From positions 558,001 through 622,000 of the forward strand of contig BGZK01000152.1 in NCBI GenBank assembly GCA_005406025.1: a stretch of 64,000 nt of DNA, given 5' to 3'. The position numbers and the translations under genes were made by a program. Positions 24,901 through 35,482 of the stretch are shown piece by piece; the stretch's first letter is position 1, and each line of letters starts with the position of its first letter. The notes beneath the pieces are model-generated. The model did no database searches. It was not told the origin of the DNA and saw only the letters and a program-made list of their open reading frames with translations. Source of the stretch: Eumeta japonica (Eukaryota; Arthropoda; Insecta; Lepidoptera; Psychidae).

Positions 24901-27734
24901 AAATCATGAAGATCCTGAAAATTTCAAGTCAAAATTTTAATATTTAGAGGTCGCTCCAATTTTTTAAGTTTTCAAATCGAAAACTTTATATCTATTTATC
25001 ATTTTTACAATTATTCAAAATGATGAGAATTGTTCATTAATTTTTTGTTTCTCGTGCTTTAATTTCATTCTTTAGCATGTCAAATTAAAGGAAAAAATAT
25101 TAAGTTCGTTAATATTCATGTTTAGAAGTTGCTCAAATAATATAAAGTACTCGATTTGAAAACTTAAAAATGAACTCTAAATATTAAAATTTTGACTTGA
25201 AATTTTCAGGATCTTCATGATTTTACAAAAAGAAATGAAATCACGAAAAAGCATTTGAAATAAAAATTCGATTTTGAGGATTTTGGAAATTTAAAAAAAT
25301 TGTGAGCGACCTTTAAAAATTTTTTTTTAGAGCTGTCCTTTGGAAGGGGCTCTTAAAACATAGTAAACTAACATATTTTCACACGAGACTTGAAAAAAAA
25401 AAAAAATCTTTTTTTTTGGGTCGCCCTAATATCTCTATATAATTTGTAATATTTTTTATATTGTCTATAGAAATCACTGTTTATTGTTATACAAAGCTTC
25501 ATCACAGGAGGAAATACATGATCAGAGGCACACGGCGTAGGTTTAAACTAAGCATCTCCGAAATGTGAGACGCTTGGTATTGCCTCATGCCAAGACTTTA
25601 TCCCATCTACCAGTGCTTAATGCTAGGAGTATACAGCATTGGCCAAAACTAAGCATCTCCTGAATTTTTTTAATGTCTTGGTTTTACCCCAATCTAATGC
25701 GCATATGGATGTTTTATATCAGACATGCTATTTGAGGAAGATGGCAAGAAATATTAAGAGTGAAAATATTGATAAATTAAAAAAAAATATTATTTATAAG
25801 ATTAATTTTAACCCTATTATTGTAAATAATTCAACCATTATTTATATTTATAAAAAAAAAATATTGTAACCATCACAATTGATCAAAAATAAATAATAGC
25901 ACATTGAAGAGAAAATGAGTCCTGATGTTAAAATTGAACAAACAACATCCTTATACACCAATTATATAAAAAACAATAATGCCCTACCCTGTAATATGAT
26001 TTATTTAGAAATGTCACAAGTGCTGCACATTTTATTGAGGCAGCGACACTTAGTAACTGTAAACACTATTTTGCTATGCAGAGTAGTAACTTTTAAGGTT
26101 GTTTGCCTCATTCTTTTAAAATATTGCTTTAAATCTTTCTTGGATTACTATAGTGAACAGACTTGAAAGTTGAGCGCATTTCATTTTAATCTAAAATAAT
26201 ATCTACTGCATAATAAAGTTTTAGGATTGACGTATTGTTTATTATTTATGTTAATTAGTCTAATAGTTTGATTTTTCAAAAGTGTCTCAGGGCAGTTAGT
26301 ACCTTTGCATTTATAACTAATACATGCATGTACAATACAATTTCTGTATGTATAATTTTTAAAGATTCAATATTTAGAAAAAAATAACTTTTCTTATTTT
26401 ACAGCGACCAATGAAAGCAGTCAGTGGTATCCTAGAGCTAGAATCGGAGCAGTTGGTGGCAATATTCACCGATGCAAAAGGTTGGCATATAGCAAAAGCA
26501 TTCTTCAATGGTCAATTTGTTGGGGTCAAGTCCAGAGATAAAATGATATGGAAACTCAAGGTGAGTCTAGATTTTCAGTTTTGAAACAAAAAACGCATGT
26601 CCATTTTTTCCTTATATAGTTGCAAATCTGGTGCCAACTTCAAAATCCAAATTTAAAATTCTATCTTGAATTATATCTGGATAACATTTTTATATAAAAC
26701 ATATATTAACAAATTCAAACAATCTAGTCAGAATATTATTAGGAATCCGTAGACCATATCTGTTTTACTATTTGGTAGTAGTAACATAGTTCTACCTGTT
26801 AAACAATTTCAAGTACAAGACAAACAAATTTATATACATTACTGTATGTAAGAGGTGAAATTTTTGAAACTTTTTAAAAAAATGAAAATCTGAGCACTTT
26901 CAAAATAGATATATTTATTTGGGCAAGGCAAAACTATGTCAAACAATTTACATTAAAAAATTTTTGATTGTTGCATTAGATGTGATTGTTACATTTTATA
27001 TAGCACAATAAGTCATATTTTAGTAACAGCCACTCGTTAGAATGTCGACAGAGATGAGTGACTGCTTATTCAGAGCGTTGCTTCTATTTTGTTGTTCTGC
27101 GGTGTTGTGCATTATTTTTTTTTTGAAAAATGTATTTCTTGAGTATACAGGACATAATTATTGTTATTATTTGGACTAGTGGCTAAACTAGTATTTTTTT
27201 TTATTCATGTCAAATACCATTAATGATATACCAGAAGCATATAGTGGGCGTACTATTTCATGATCTCTTTATATTGGAGTGTGTGGTGTTAATGCTAATT
27301 TACCTCTCATATTGCTATTGTAATTATTTCACATGGAGCTCATTCATAATGTGATTTAAATAATTGAATCGAAGGTATATGTGGTAAAAATTCAACCTCA
27401 TGATTTTGTACGTAATAAACTAAGAGATTCATTTGTTTAACTAAAATTCATTAATTTGTATTTCCAGGGCCACTATCAGAAACTGGCTTTATCGCAGTAC
27501 GGCTCCCTTGCCTTTGAAGCAATATTTTCAAGTTCTTCTCAAGAACAGAAGATCAAGATAATGACAGAAATATCAGATAAAAGCAATCTACTGCATAGCA
27601 CAAAATATGGCAAAATGGTGTTCACCAAATTGAAAGTGGACGTGTTTAAATTATCCCAAGAGAAATGGAAAAACACTTTAAACAAACAAGATAAAACTAT
27701 ACAACTGTTCAATGACATTGTTGATAAGACTTAA
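18799..27734 (+). CDS. NOP9: NOP9 nucleolar PUF-like protein, six exons
   Basis: Exons 18799-18997, 19651-20693, 22181-22309, 22886-23038, 26405-26560 and 27468-27734 join in frame (1,947 nt, 648 aa; human NOP9 is 636 aa). All borders are GT..AG. Start ATG 18799 is followed by a lysine-rich nuclear signal (NRKKRKNF) and MSEELYQYFVGILEAMK, the usual NOP9 N-terminus. PUF-like repeat helices follow: NQLGCRVIEMLL, DNFSSHVVEALL, DSYANHILRSVLKCLSG, NFTVQRLLDN, HGSVILQTILDF, KGWHIAKAFFNGQ, QYGSLAFEAIFSS and KYGKMVFTKLKVD. A basic insert (SKKKPKLENRSKKKYEKD, about residues 160-178) lies between early repeats. In yeast and humans NOP9 is a nucleolar protein of the 90S pre-ribosome. It binds pre-18S rRNA near the ITS1 junction and restrains premature cleavage. 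The assignment rests on recognised motifs and length. Confidence 0.92.
19651..20693 (+). CDS. NOP9: NOP9 exon 2
   Basis: The main exon (1,043 nt). Acceptor ATATTTACAG ends at 19650 and donor GAG|GTGAGG is at 20694. It encodes the first PUF-like repeats, the basic lysine-rich insert and a variable acidic loop (about 20400-20490, DKLDKDKIDLDNENTTD) before NFTVQRLLDN. Confidence 0.93.
22181..22309 (+). CDS. NOP9: NOP9 exon 3
   Basis: 43 codons, phase 0 at both ends. Acceptor AATTTCAG, donor AAA|GTGAGT. Encodes FEPMFDELKDKYSAIL..GVLVAIAKGCLRLKAKQ, matching the helical segment after the QRLLD repeat in NOP9. Confidence 0.9.
22886..23038 (+). CDS. NOP9: NOP9 exon 4
   Basis: 51 codons, phase 0. 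Acceptor TTTTTTCAG, donor CAG|GTGGAT (a weak but acceptable donor). Encodes the PUF-like helix HGSVILQTILDF at its end. Confidence 0.88.
23258..23295. repeat. Perfect 17-bp hairpin in NOP9 intron 4
   Basis: TGTTGTAATGTCTAATG, a loop of AAAA, then its exact reverse complement. The four-base loop makes it an almost perfect palindrome. Confidence 0.9.
23472..24300 (+). repeat. Dispersed repeat copy A with relic helix-turn-helix ORF
   Basis: Similar over much of its length to 41131-41870. Shared landmarks are AAAGAAACCATA(A/G)TCATTGAAGT, GTGTTACGTTTAC.., TTGTGTGTGATTAAT and GGACAGTCAA-type stretches. Near 23932-24102 it encodes IEYANT, LRLYRETLLDSQ and VILRAVYRLHDSLP. This resembles the short helix-turn-helix module (DUF4817-like) found in insect transposon ORFs. 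The start codon is lost (ATA) and stops are present. The middle ~150 bp (about 23620-23770) is GC-rich and differs from copy B. Confidence 0.7.
24440..24530 (+). repeat. Tail fragment of a dispersed repeat
   Basis: GACAGACGGACATAACAAAAC and then ATTCTG..GGCTACGAAACC resemble the terminal part of the repeat whose tail usually reads GACAGACGGACAG..GGTACGGAACCC. Confidence 0.45.
24688..25429. mobile_element. Fold-back element with ~260-bp inverted arms
   Basis: The left arm 24688-24949 begins TTAGGGCGACCC. The right arm 25175-25429 ends GGGTCGCCCTAA and is its near-perfect reverse complement, differing mainly in homopolymer lengths. A second inverted pair continues inward (TTTTAAGTTTTCAAATC at about 24962 against GATTTGAAAACTTAAAA at about 25153), leaving a ~170-bp loop. 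TA at both outer ends is compatible with a TA target. There is no coding capacity, so it is a non-autonomous element, in intron 4 of NOP9. Confidence 0.9.
25498..25712 (-). repeat. Dispersed repeat family R1, copy 1 (inverted)
   Basis: The reverse complement matches 41955-42215 and 53560-53795: ACTGGGGTAAAA.., a GACGCTTGGTTTTG-like motif, GGGGATA.., a second GACGCTTAGTTTTG-like motif, CTACGCCGTGTGCG, then CCT(C/T)(A/C)TGTGAT. The paired internal motif (ACGTCTCA..ACGCTTAGTTTTG) is a signature of the family. Confidence 0.75.
26405..26560 (+). CDS. NOP9: NOP9 exon 5
   Basis: 52 codons, phase 0. Acceptor TATTTTACAG, donor AAG|GTGAGT. Encodes RPMKAVSGILELESEQL and the repeat KGWHIAKAFFNGQ. Confidence 0.9.
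27468..27734 (+). CDS. NOP9: NOP9 exon 6 (last)
   Basis: 88 codons plus stop. Acceptor TATTTCCAG. Encodes HYQKLALSQYGSLAFEAIF and KYGKMVFTKLKVDVF, the last PUF-like repeats, ending TIQLFNDIVDKT. Confidence 0.92.
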   Translation, partial: GHYQKLALSQYGSLAFEAIFSSSSQEQKIKIMTEISDKSNLLHSTKYGKMVFTKLKVDVFKLSQEKWKNTLNKQDKTIQLFNDIVDKT

Positions 27735-27738
27735 TAAA
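27733..27738 (+). terminator. Polyadenylation signal overlapping NOP9 stop
   Basis: AATAAA begins inside the TAA stop codon (ACTTAATAAAAG). If used, the 3' UTR would be only a few tens of bases. A weaker ATTAAA is at 27769. Confidence 0.5.
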
Positions 27739-27926
27739 AGCTTGTTTGTAACATTTGTTTGGATTTGTATTAAAATCTCCTTTAATTTTTAAAGTAAGAT
27801 TACTTTCTCTTGTATGTTATAATTAACCTAAAACAAGTATTATCTTAGTGGTATGTGCCTCATTCATTGGGTTTTGTCTTAAGATTCAGATTATTCATAC
27901 AGACTATTCACAATGAAAATCAAAAT

Positions 27927-27962
27927 GGCAACATTTTTTTTTAAATAAAAAAAAATGTTGCC
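27927..27962. repeat. Perfect 16-bp hairpin downstream of NOP9
   Basis: GGCAACATTTTTTTTT, a loop of AAAT, then its exact reverse complement ending ATGTTGCC. It is ~190 bp past the NOP9 stop. Confidence 0.88.
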
Positions 27963-28745
27963 AAGCATCGAACACGTTTATTCACATTTACATATATATA
28001 TTATATCACATTTACATATTACACATCTATCTATATATTATTATCTATAGAATATCCTAAATTCCTATCGGGAATTCCATACTTTTCGTTTTATTTTTTC
28101 TTTATTGTAATCATATTTATGTCAAATGATTTCACATGATATTGCAAGTTTTATAAAAACAAACTTTTATTATTGAACAGATCTGAAATACAACTGTATA
28201 TACTGAAGAAAACAACTTATATGATCTAAATAATTGTAGTTGGTTACGATTTTCGGCAATAATATTATCAAGCGTTTTCACCTGACTGTGTGGGACATAA
28301 ATTCATCTATAGAAATTTTTCAACAGAACATGTGTTACTAGGCATTGATTTGACCTACAACAATACAATACACTGATCTGTAGGAGATGTGGTCGTTGAT
28401 TGACGCCAAGAACAGTCGTTGTGTCGAAGATAAAACCCATTGTCATTTTCATTAAAAAAAATTACCTACTTAATGTTATTTTCGTCTAACAAAATTTGCT
28501 AGTATAAAATATCGGTAAGTATGTATATAGAATATGTATAAAACATGAAATATACGCAATATACACTACTGCCTTTTGTCTACGGCTGCACTGGCATAAA
28601 TGTAAAATGATGAAAAATTATTTTTGGATAGAATTTGTGCAAAATTCGTCTTCTATGAACGTCGACGTTCCAAAATGAACTATGCCTAATTGAATAGAAC
28701 CTATAATTTCGGAGATCTCATGATGAATCAGTCAGTGGTACTTCG

Positions 28746-28746
<1 letters not shown>

Positions 28747-28788
<42 letters not shown>
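28747..28788. repeat. TA microsatellite
   Basis: About 21 uninterrupted TA dinucleotides. Confidence 0.95.
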
Positions 28789-28792
<4 letters not shown>

Positions 28793-31700
28793 ATTAGAAA
28801 AAAGATCAGTCTGTCATTTATAAAATAGACAATATGTTTTAAACAAATTTTGCTGAAGAAACCAGTATATAGTCAATGAATAGGTGATTTCTTAGAAACA
28901 CATATAGTTGAAAACATTTTCATAAGTTGTAAATATGTATTTTTATGCTAACAACAATTGATGGTGTTTGTTGTGCAAATTATAAAGCGTGACCTCTCTT
29001 TTGTATGTAGTGCTTATAAATAACAGCATAGTTAATAGTAAACATAAAACTTAGAATTATATTGTATTATTATTTATGAATTTGTAATATGTATTTTGTT
29101 TGTAATTAAAATGCTTTCAAATATGTAGCTAATTCGAGCATTTTAAGAGATTAAACATTGATTTTTAATGTTTTCAGCTATATTATTCAAATTAAATAAA
29201 TCAATCGCGAATTACTTCAATATTTCTCTAATCAATTTGCTGCGACTAAGCGAAAAAGACAAAGAGAAATAGCACAAAATAATTATTGCAAACTAGAAAT
29301 GTAACAAAATTTCTGCTGTGAGCTCTATGCATTTTCTAAAATCAAATTTTCATGCATTTAAAAACAATGTCAACCTCTTATCCATACTAGAAAAGCATTA
29401 AGTTTAGTATCGCTTAGCTAAAATTAGTTTAGACAAAGACAATATTATGCCTGTTTGAGAAAAAAAAAACAATGCCAGACAATTTAGGCAATGATTTATT
29501 CATGGTTATTCTGTGACGATTGACAAGCACGTCTATCAGTGACTGTCTATGACTGCTAGTGTAGGAGGCGTTTGTCATGTTTGACGTATCACTCACTGCA
29601 TGATCTGCATCAGACGGAGCGCATCTGTTGGTAGTTTTAATACTTCTGACACCCTGGTGGATGTAACTGTTTGCATATCCCTGAGAATGTGTCTAACTGG
29701 CATGAAACGTACGTAGAAATAACAACATAACTATTTAGCAGACTAAAGTAAACAAAAATATCAACGCTTGCTTAGGTGTTCGATATCAATCAATCCTCTT
29801 GCATCAATATTCAATTTGATGATAGAGTTAGAGCAGATTCGTGGGTTGCATGCCGCATGTTACATGTTGCAGATAAGCGTCTGATAATGAATTTCCTCCA
29901 AGTAACACCATATATGAAAAACAATATTTAAAAAATAGATAATCATATAGATATCATTTAATATTTATTTAGTACCACATCCATACTGTGTGATATAGTT
30001 TTGCACTTAGTGCAAAAAGAAGGCGGTCTTTAATTCGACACGTATATATTTTTTATGTATGACTATGCATAACTTATTCCTAACTGATTTGATTTTAATA
30101 ATTCTTTTTCTGGGTTGGATACATATTAGGTTGGGTATTTATACTGGGTGTAAAATAATATCGAACATTTCTTTTTTATAAAAATGCTGTAAAAGACGAT
30201 AAAAAAAATTTGTGGAAATCCGATTGGAATTGGTTCTTCCATTGACCGAGATATATATTTTTTCTGTTTCGAAATTAATCGATGTAGTGCAGTTTCATAA
30301 TAAAGAAAAATATCGCGCGGCCAATGCTTGTGGGTGCGCAGGTGGCGGCCCAATCCGGAGGGGCGACAACGATACCTACCGCTCCCGCTTGGCCCTAGAA
30401 TCACCTAGCGGCCGCACCGCTAGCGATTCGGTAATTACCTGGTTTGAGCGAGAAGGTGAGTCAAACGGGAGAGGGAAATGGCAACGACATTGGAAATGTG
30501 TATCTATCTTTAGTTTCACTCTAGTAGCTTAGGTGCCGTGACCTCGTAAGCTACTTTTTTTGTTATTGTGACAAAGTGCATTGAATTATTTATGGAGTGG
30601 CAAATATTGTCTCGCATGGGCGAGACGGCGCAGGAGGAGTTATTTTATTCACCACTCTCTATTTGTTGCGGATATAATATTTATTTTGAGTGGACTGTAT
30701 TTGCGGCCAAGTACCCTGGTGAATTCAACATACCATTTAGATTAGCTACATCGGAAGAATCTTGGAGCACAATGCAGGAGATCGTCCCGAGGAATAAAAT
30801 TGCACCTACCTGTAGACCACAGAGTAGAACAACGCCTCGGCTTTGTCCAAGTCCTCACCAGTGACTCGGGATATTTTAAGCGGGTACATTTATTTTGCAC
30901 GGAGCAGACGCGTGTATGTCCGGCGCGATGGACGGTTATCGAACGAGAGCGGGTGGTTTCTAAGTTACGTGCGGAGGATAGTATAGGAAGGAATGCGCAT
31001 CGGAAATCTAAAGTGTATGCAAAAAAAAAACAAACACAGCGACTTTGCGCATACGATTTATGAATATCGATTATTTTTATGTTTACATATTATAATAATT
31101 ACGTTTTAATAAGAATTAATGTTTTTATTTACTTGTCTTGTTTTCGTAAACAAAATAGAGTTTAGTTTGTTAGATATCATTCGAGAACTACCAGGAGTTG
31201 TAGTGCAAATGAGTATGTACGCAAAATGTAATTTATTCGGAAAGTCAGGACATAATGCAAGTAAGCGCTCTTGCAACGTACGTGCATGTATTCGAAAACT
31301 CGCCAGCCAACGCTCGGACCACAATCAACACTACAATGTAAATGCGATATAAGATATTGTTTTGCTGCAACAAGTGGAGGAAACTACCATACCAAGTGTC
31401 TATTGTTGTAGTGTTAAATACTTAGACGATAGCCAAAACTAAGCACGCGAGGGTATGTAAGGTGACATCGGTGTGCGTCGTATGTATGTGCACAGAATTT
31501 TGTGAAAAGTGGAAGGCTTTATTTCTATGAATACTTAAATGCGAAATGTCTGTCAATTCCTTTTAAATGGTGTTGTGTTCTACCACTGGAGATACAAAAT
31601 GTTTACATCGTCAGTTAGTCAAAGGTAAGTTTATTTATTAGGTTTATAAGTCATAGTGGTTGGTGTCTTAACCCAAAACCGGCTACCCGACGCGACGACC

Positions 31701-31975
31701 CTGCTGCTGCCGCGCTCTGCGTCATTTCCCAGATTCTTGGTGGGAGGCGCGCACGCTCGTCGCCGGCGCGCATGCGTACCAGACGTGCACGCCTCCTGTC
31801 CGTGTTAAAACTACATCGAATATTTTGTAAAACCATTTAAAAAAATGCTTTAACTTTGTCAGCCGTGGACAAAAGCTAGTATTAACTTCGAATTGTTGGA
31901 TCGTCGTAAAACTTGAAAGTTATGTGTAGTTCTAGTGTCAATACCTTAATATGGTATAATTACACTAATCTGATG

Positions 31976-32520
31976 TTAGAGCCAGAAAGCAGGCAAAAGA
32001 ACTTCATAACGGAATAACATATCCTAGCCGCGCTAAAGCTTTTACGAATTGTCTTGAGATGTACTCTGGCCATTATTAGTGATTTTTAGGTTCTGATGAT
32101 GGAGCTGGAATGTAAGCACTAGAACTCTATAACAAAACAACGTATTCTAGGCATGTCTGGTCTTGCTGGAATTGTCTTAAAATGAATTTTGGCCGCATTC
32201 AATGATAAGAGTCTTCCAACTTCGATAGGAGCTGGAACGTAGGCACTTGAACTATAACAAAATAACGTATTCTAGCCATTCTTGAGCTTGTTGGATCTGT
32301 TTTAAGATGCATTTTGGCTGTGATTGATGAAGAGTCTGATGACGGAGCTAGAAGGTTGGCACTGGAACTGCATAACGGAAAAATGTATTATTATAGCCAA
32401 TTTTAGATTAGTTTTATTCGTGTTGAAGTGTATTACAGCCCTGAACAGATGCAGAAAGTACGCACTGGAGTTCTATTAGAGAACATCATATGTTAATCGT
32501 ATTTGAGCTTTCTAAAACCT
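31976..32520. repeat. Tandem array of ~125-bp units (family R2)
   Basis: At least four degenerate units follow a common pattern: TCTGATGATGGAGCTGGAA, GTAGGCACT(G/A)GAACT, CATAACGGAATAACGTATTC, TAGCCA, GAGCTTGTTGGAATTG, TCTTAAGATGCATTTTGG. Identity between units is moderate, so the array is old. The same unit recurs at 46915-48200, partly inverted. Confidence 0.75.
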
Positions 32521-32929
32521 GAAACGTAGAATCCTTTATGTCCATCCAAACCAAATTGAAAAACGTGCTCAGGGTTGAAAGGTATAAAAGTACTTAAAAA
32601 TGTCATGGCGTAATACTCACCTCAGGGCATAGGGCGGAACCTTGTTATGGAAATTATGTGAAAGCGTAGAGCGTTTTTCCTCAAAAATATGCAGGTAAAG
32701 GGTTTTGTTCCTAAGCGCTTTACGTTTAACATGAGAATATTATATTTTAGTACAAACATAGTTTACACTCGGGTTCTTTCAGACAAAGAGAATGCGTTTT
32801 ATAATTATTTTTTGCTTTTAGTACAGTACCTACCATAAAAGGGTTTTTTTTTGCTTTTTTGAACTATTAATTTTTCTATTAAAGTAACTCGTAAATTTTT
32901 CATCATAAAATCAGTATTTTTGTAAAAAC

Positions 32930-33065
32930 GACAATCATTTTTAGGATTCCATACAAAAAAGGCGCCAATTGTACCTAGGGAAGGCTAAAGAAACTTTATT
33001 ACTAACCCTGCGCCATATATTTGTCCCTCCATGCATTCCTCTGTCTGTCGCACCTTTAACGGGTT
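32930..33065 (-). repeat. Inverted fragment of the GTACGGAACCCTAAAA-type repeat
   Basis: TTTTTAGGATTCCATAC at the left and CCCTCCATGCATTCCTCTGTCTGTCGC at the right look like the reverse complement of the repeat tail seen at 40195-40272. Confidence 0.45.
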
Positions 33066-33109
33066 GTTTTGTTTGCATATATAGTTAGTTAAAGTATTTA
33101 CATAATATC

Positions 33110-35480
33110 CATTTTTATAGTGTATATCCTAAGAAATAATAAAAAGTAAAAAAAAGCGGTTAAGTTTTAATCGGACACAAAGGGTTTCATACCACCGTGT
33201 TTCTCAACTTTTCCTTTGATTTTACTCTATCTAGTTCCGGTTTTTCAGCGAGAGCAAGTGAACCTCAAGTCCACAACCCTTACTCATGAAAGCCTCGAAA
33301 TGACGTTTTCATTTTTTAAATTAATAGTTACTATACTAAATGTATTATTAGGTGATAATCCTATCAGGGTTTCGAAAACTGAGATGAAATGGAAACAAAC
33401 ACGTAGAAAAGCAGGAAGCGTATATTCAGAAACACAGTCTCAATAAATCGCTACGAAACCAGTTGAGCGTTTGTCGTTAATTGCACTTAACTTGTTAACG
33501 TACCGATCGCAGAAATAAAATTCAGCTCCTGCTCGCCTGCAATTTACTATTTACACTTGCCGATTGGCCATCCGGAAATGTCTGGAACCATCCAGAATAA
33601 ATCGCAAACATATCGTGTCTGACAAAGCAAGATTTATTTAGCTTTAGAAAATTCCACCCCACAAAATTTTAAACACACACACATACACACACACAAAAGC
33701 GCCGAGAGAGACATGGCCGGGGTGCGAAGGGCGGCTTCTTTAGGCTTAGAGAACTCTATTATCTTCTATTTTTTTTACAGGGGAATTTTTTGTAGTTTTG
33801 TTTTGCTTGGTAATAAAAACCGATAAAGTTTGAGTCCAGCTTGTTCTAGAACTCGCACCGAATGAAAAAAATACATTTTTTTTTGTAAATACATAACACT
33901 AAAAAAATATTTTGTGGTGGTAAGAAACCTTCTATGCGCGCGACCACTCGCACTTAGTCGGTTTTATTATTTAACTGCTACCATGTGTTATTCTCTAGAG
34001 CACTACCGCTGTATTATAAATCATTAAACCATCTAAAGACCTGTCATTTTTTGACCTCATATGAAAATTACGTTGTCAGCAGTCCGACACAAGTTACAAA
34101 TATTCATTGAAATGTTACAAATATTCATTTATAAAATTAAGATTTCAATCCTCTAGGCCTAACAATAATTATACATGTATGGGTTGATGTTAGTTTTATT
34201 TTATAAGCTAATCACGTAATTAAAAATTATTTCTGAAGGAAAATCATACATAATATTAAACTTATTAAAATATATATATATTTATTTTATTTGAATTTGT
34301 TTACACCTGGCTGCGAATAGCCGAGTGGGTATCAGCACACTTAACTTTTCAAATTCAACACATGCATTGCTGTGCAGTGGATGATATGTTATTTGATAAA
34401 CAAGTGAATGATTTTTTTTCTAATAACTTAGTTAACATTATTTTAACTAAAAGCATTTGCGGACACGTTTTCATCGGCACCTTATTAAAAGGATATCCTC
34501 CTATCGATAAACATGTGTAAAATTTGAGTTTGCTTAACTACGTGATGAACGCACTAATTTAGCAGCAGGATCTTAGGCTATAAGCAATTAAAGTAATGTC
34601 TTTGATTTTGTATTTTATATCGCAACTAATAGTTAGGTATATTTGACAATTAAAGCCAAATCCGGGGAATGATTTTGTTTCCTTTATATTCGTTTTTATA
34701 GTACGTATGATTGAAATAGCATTTATAAAACAAATTTTTAACAGGTGTAAAAGAAGTGGATAATTTTAGACACATGGTCTCTATACAAAGACAATTTTAA
34801 CTAACGACTTCGATTTTCTGTATAGATAACCATAATGTGGTCTGCTCGTTCATTCGTTGAGTTATAAAAGATAAAGTAATGGAATTCTTTCAGTGTTATT
34901 TATACTTGTAAATAAGTTAGTTTAAGCGCGAGCTTTATAATTAAACTAGAATGCTCTTTAAATACATTTTTTTATGGAACAGACAACGTAGTTTTCTTGT
35001 TAGACTGAAAAGAATTGTCTACTTTGTAGATCCAGTTGCACGTACCATGTTTCCGTTAATTTTAGATATTCACGTAAATTTATTATCATAAATTGAATAC
35101 ACATCGAAATAGAAAAGCACAAAATTATAACGGTGAACAAATTACTTCATTCGTGTTACACAACTCACACAAATGTAAATGAGAATTTACGAGATATTTT
35201 TAAATTAAATAAATGTCTTACGTAGAACTTTATTATTATCTTTTTTAAATGTAATTTTGAATGACATTGTTATTTCTTGTCCGAAGGGAAAGAAAGAGAA
35301 AGAAAGAAGACATTCAATGACGACAGAAAGAAAAAGAATGTGTGTGGCGGCGAAACCAATATCCTATGCCATGTCTACTATGAAGCTAATTTCGTTAGGT
35401 TATTTTGTTTATGTAGGAATAATTCTATGCTTTCTTATTTCGATGCAATCACATCGTAAAACTATTAACGTAAAGTTACC
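33110..35480. other. Intergenic AT-rich region
   Basis: No supported gene. A short CA repeat sits at about 33671-33695. The fragment CTGCGAATAGCCGAGTGGGTATC near 34312 matches a Pol III A-box pattern, but no B-box follows. Confidence 0.35.
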
Positions 35481-35482
35481 AA

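Larger units (their letters stand above)
27740..31970. other. Intergenic region without recognised genes
   Basis: Holds the hairpin at 27927-27962 and a TA microsatellite. Two GC-richer patches are present: 30310-31060, with open frames 30212-30532, 30568-30864 and 30800-31063 that I do not recognise, and 31670-31800. The frames overlap, lack known motifs and may be transposon debris. No host gene is supported. Confidence 0.4.

Noticed and set aside
28747..28788. TA repeat considered as a regulatory or origin element
   Set aside because: Simple microsatellite with no supporting context.
30212..31063. Three overlapping open frames in a GC-richer patch
   Set aside because: No known motif, frames overlap one another, and no splice logic links them; not supported as a gene.
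34312..34350. tRNA-like A-box (TAGCCGAGTGGG)
   Set aside because: No B-box or tRNA fold follows; at most a decayed SINE head.
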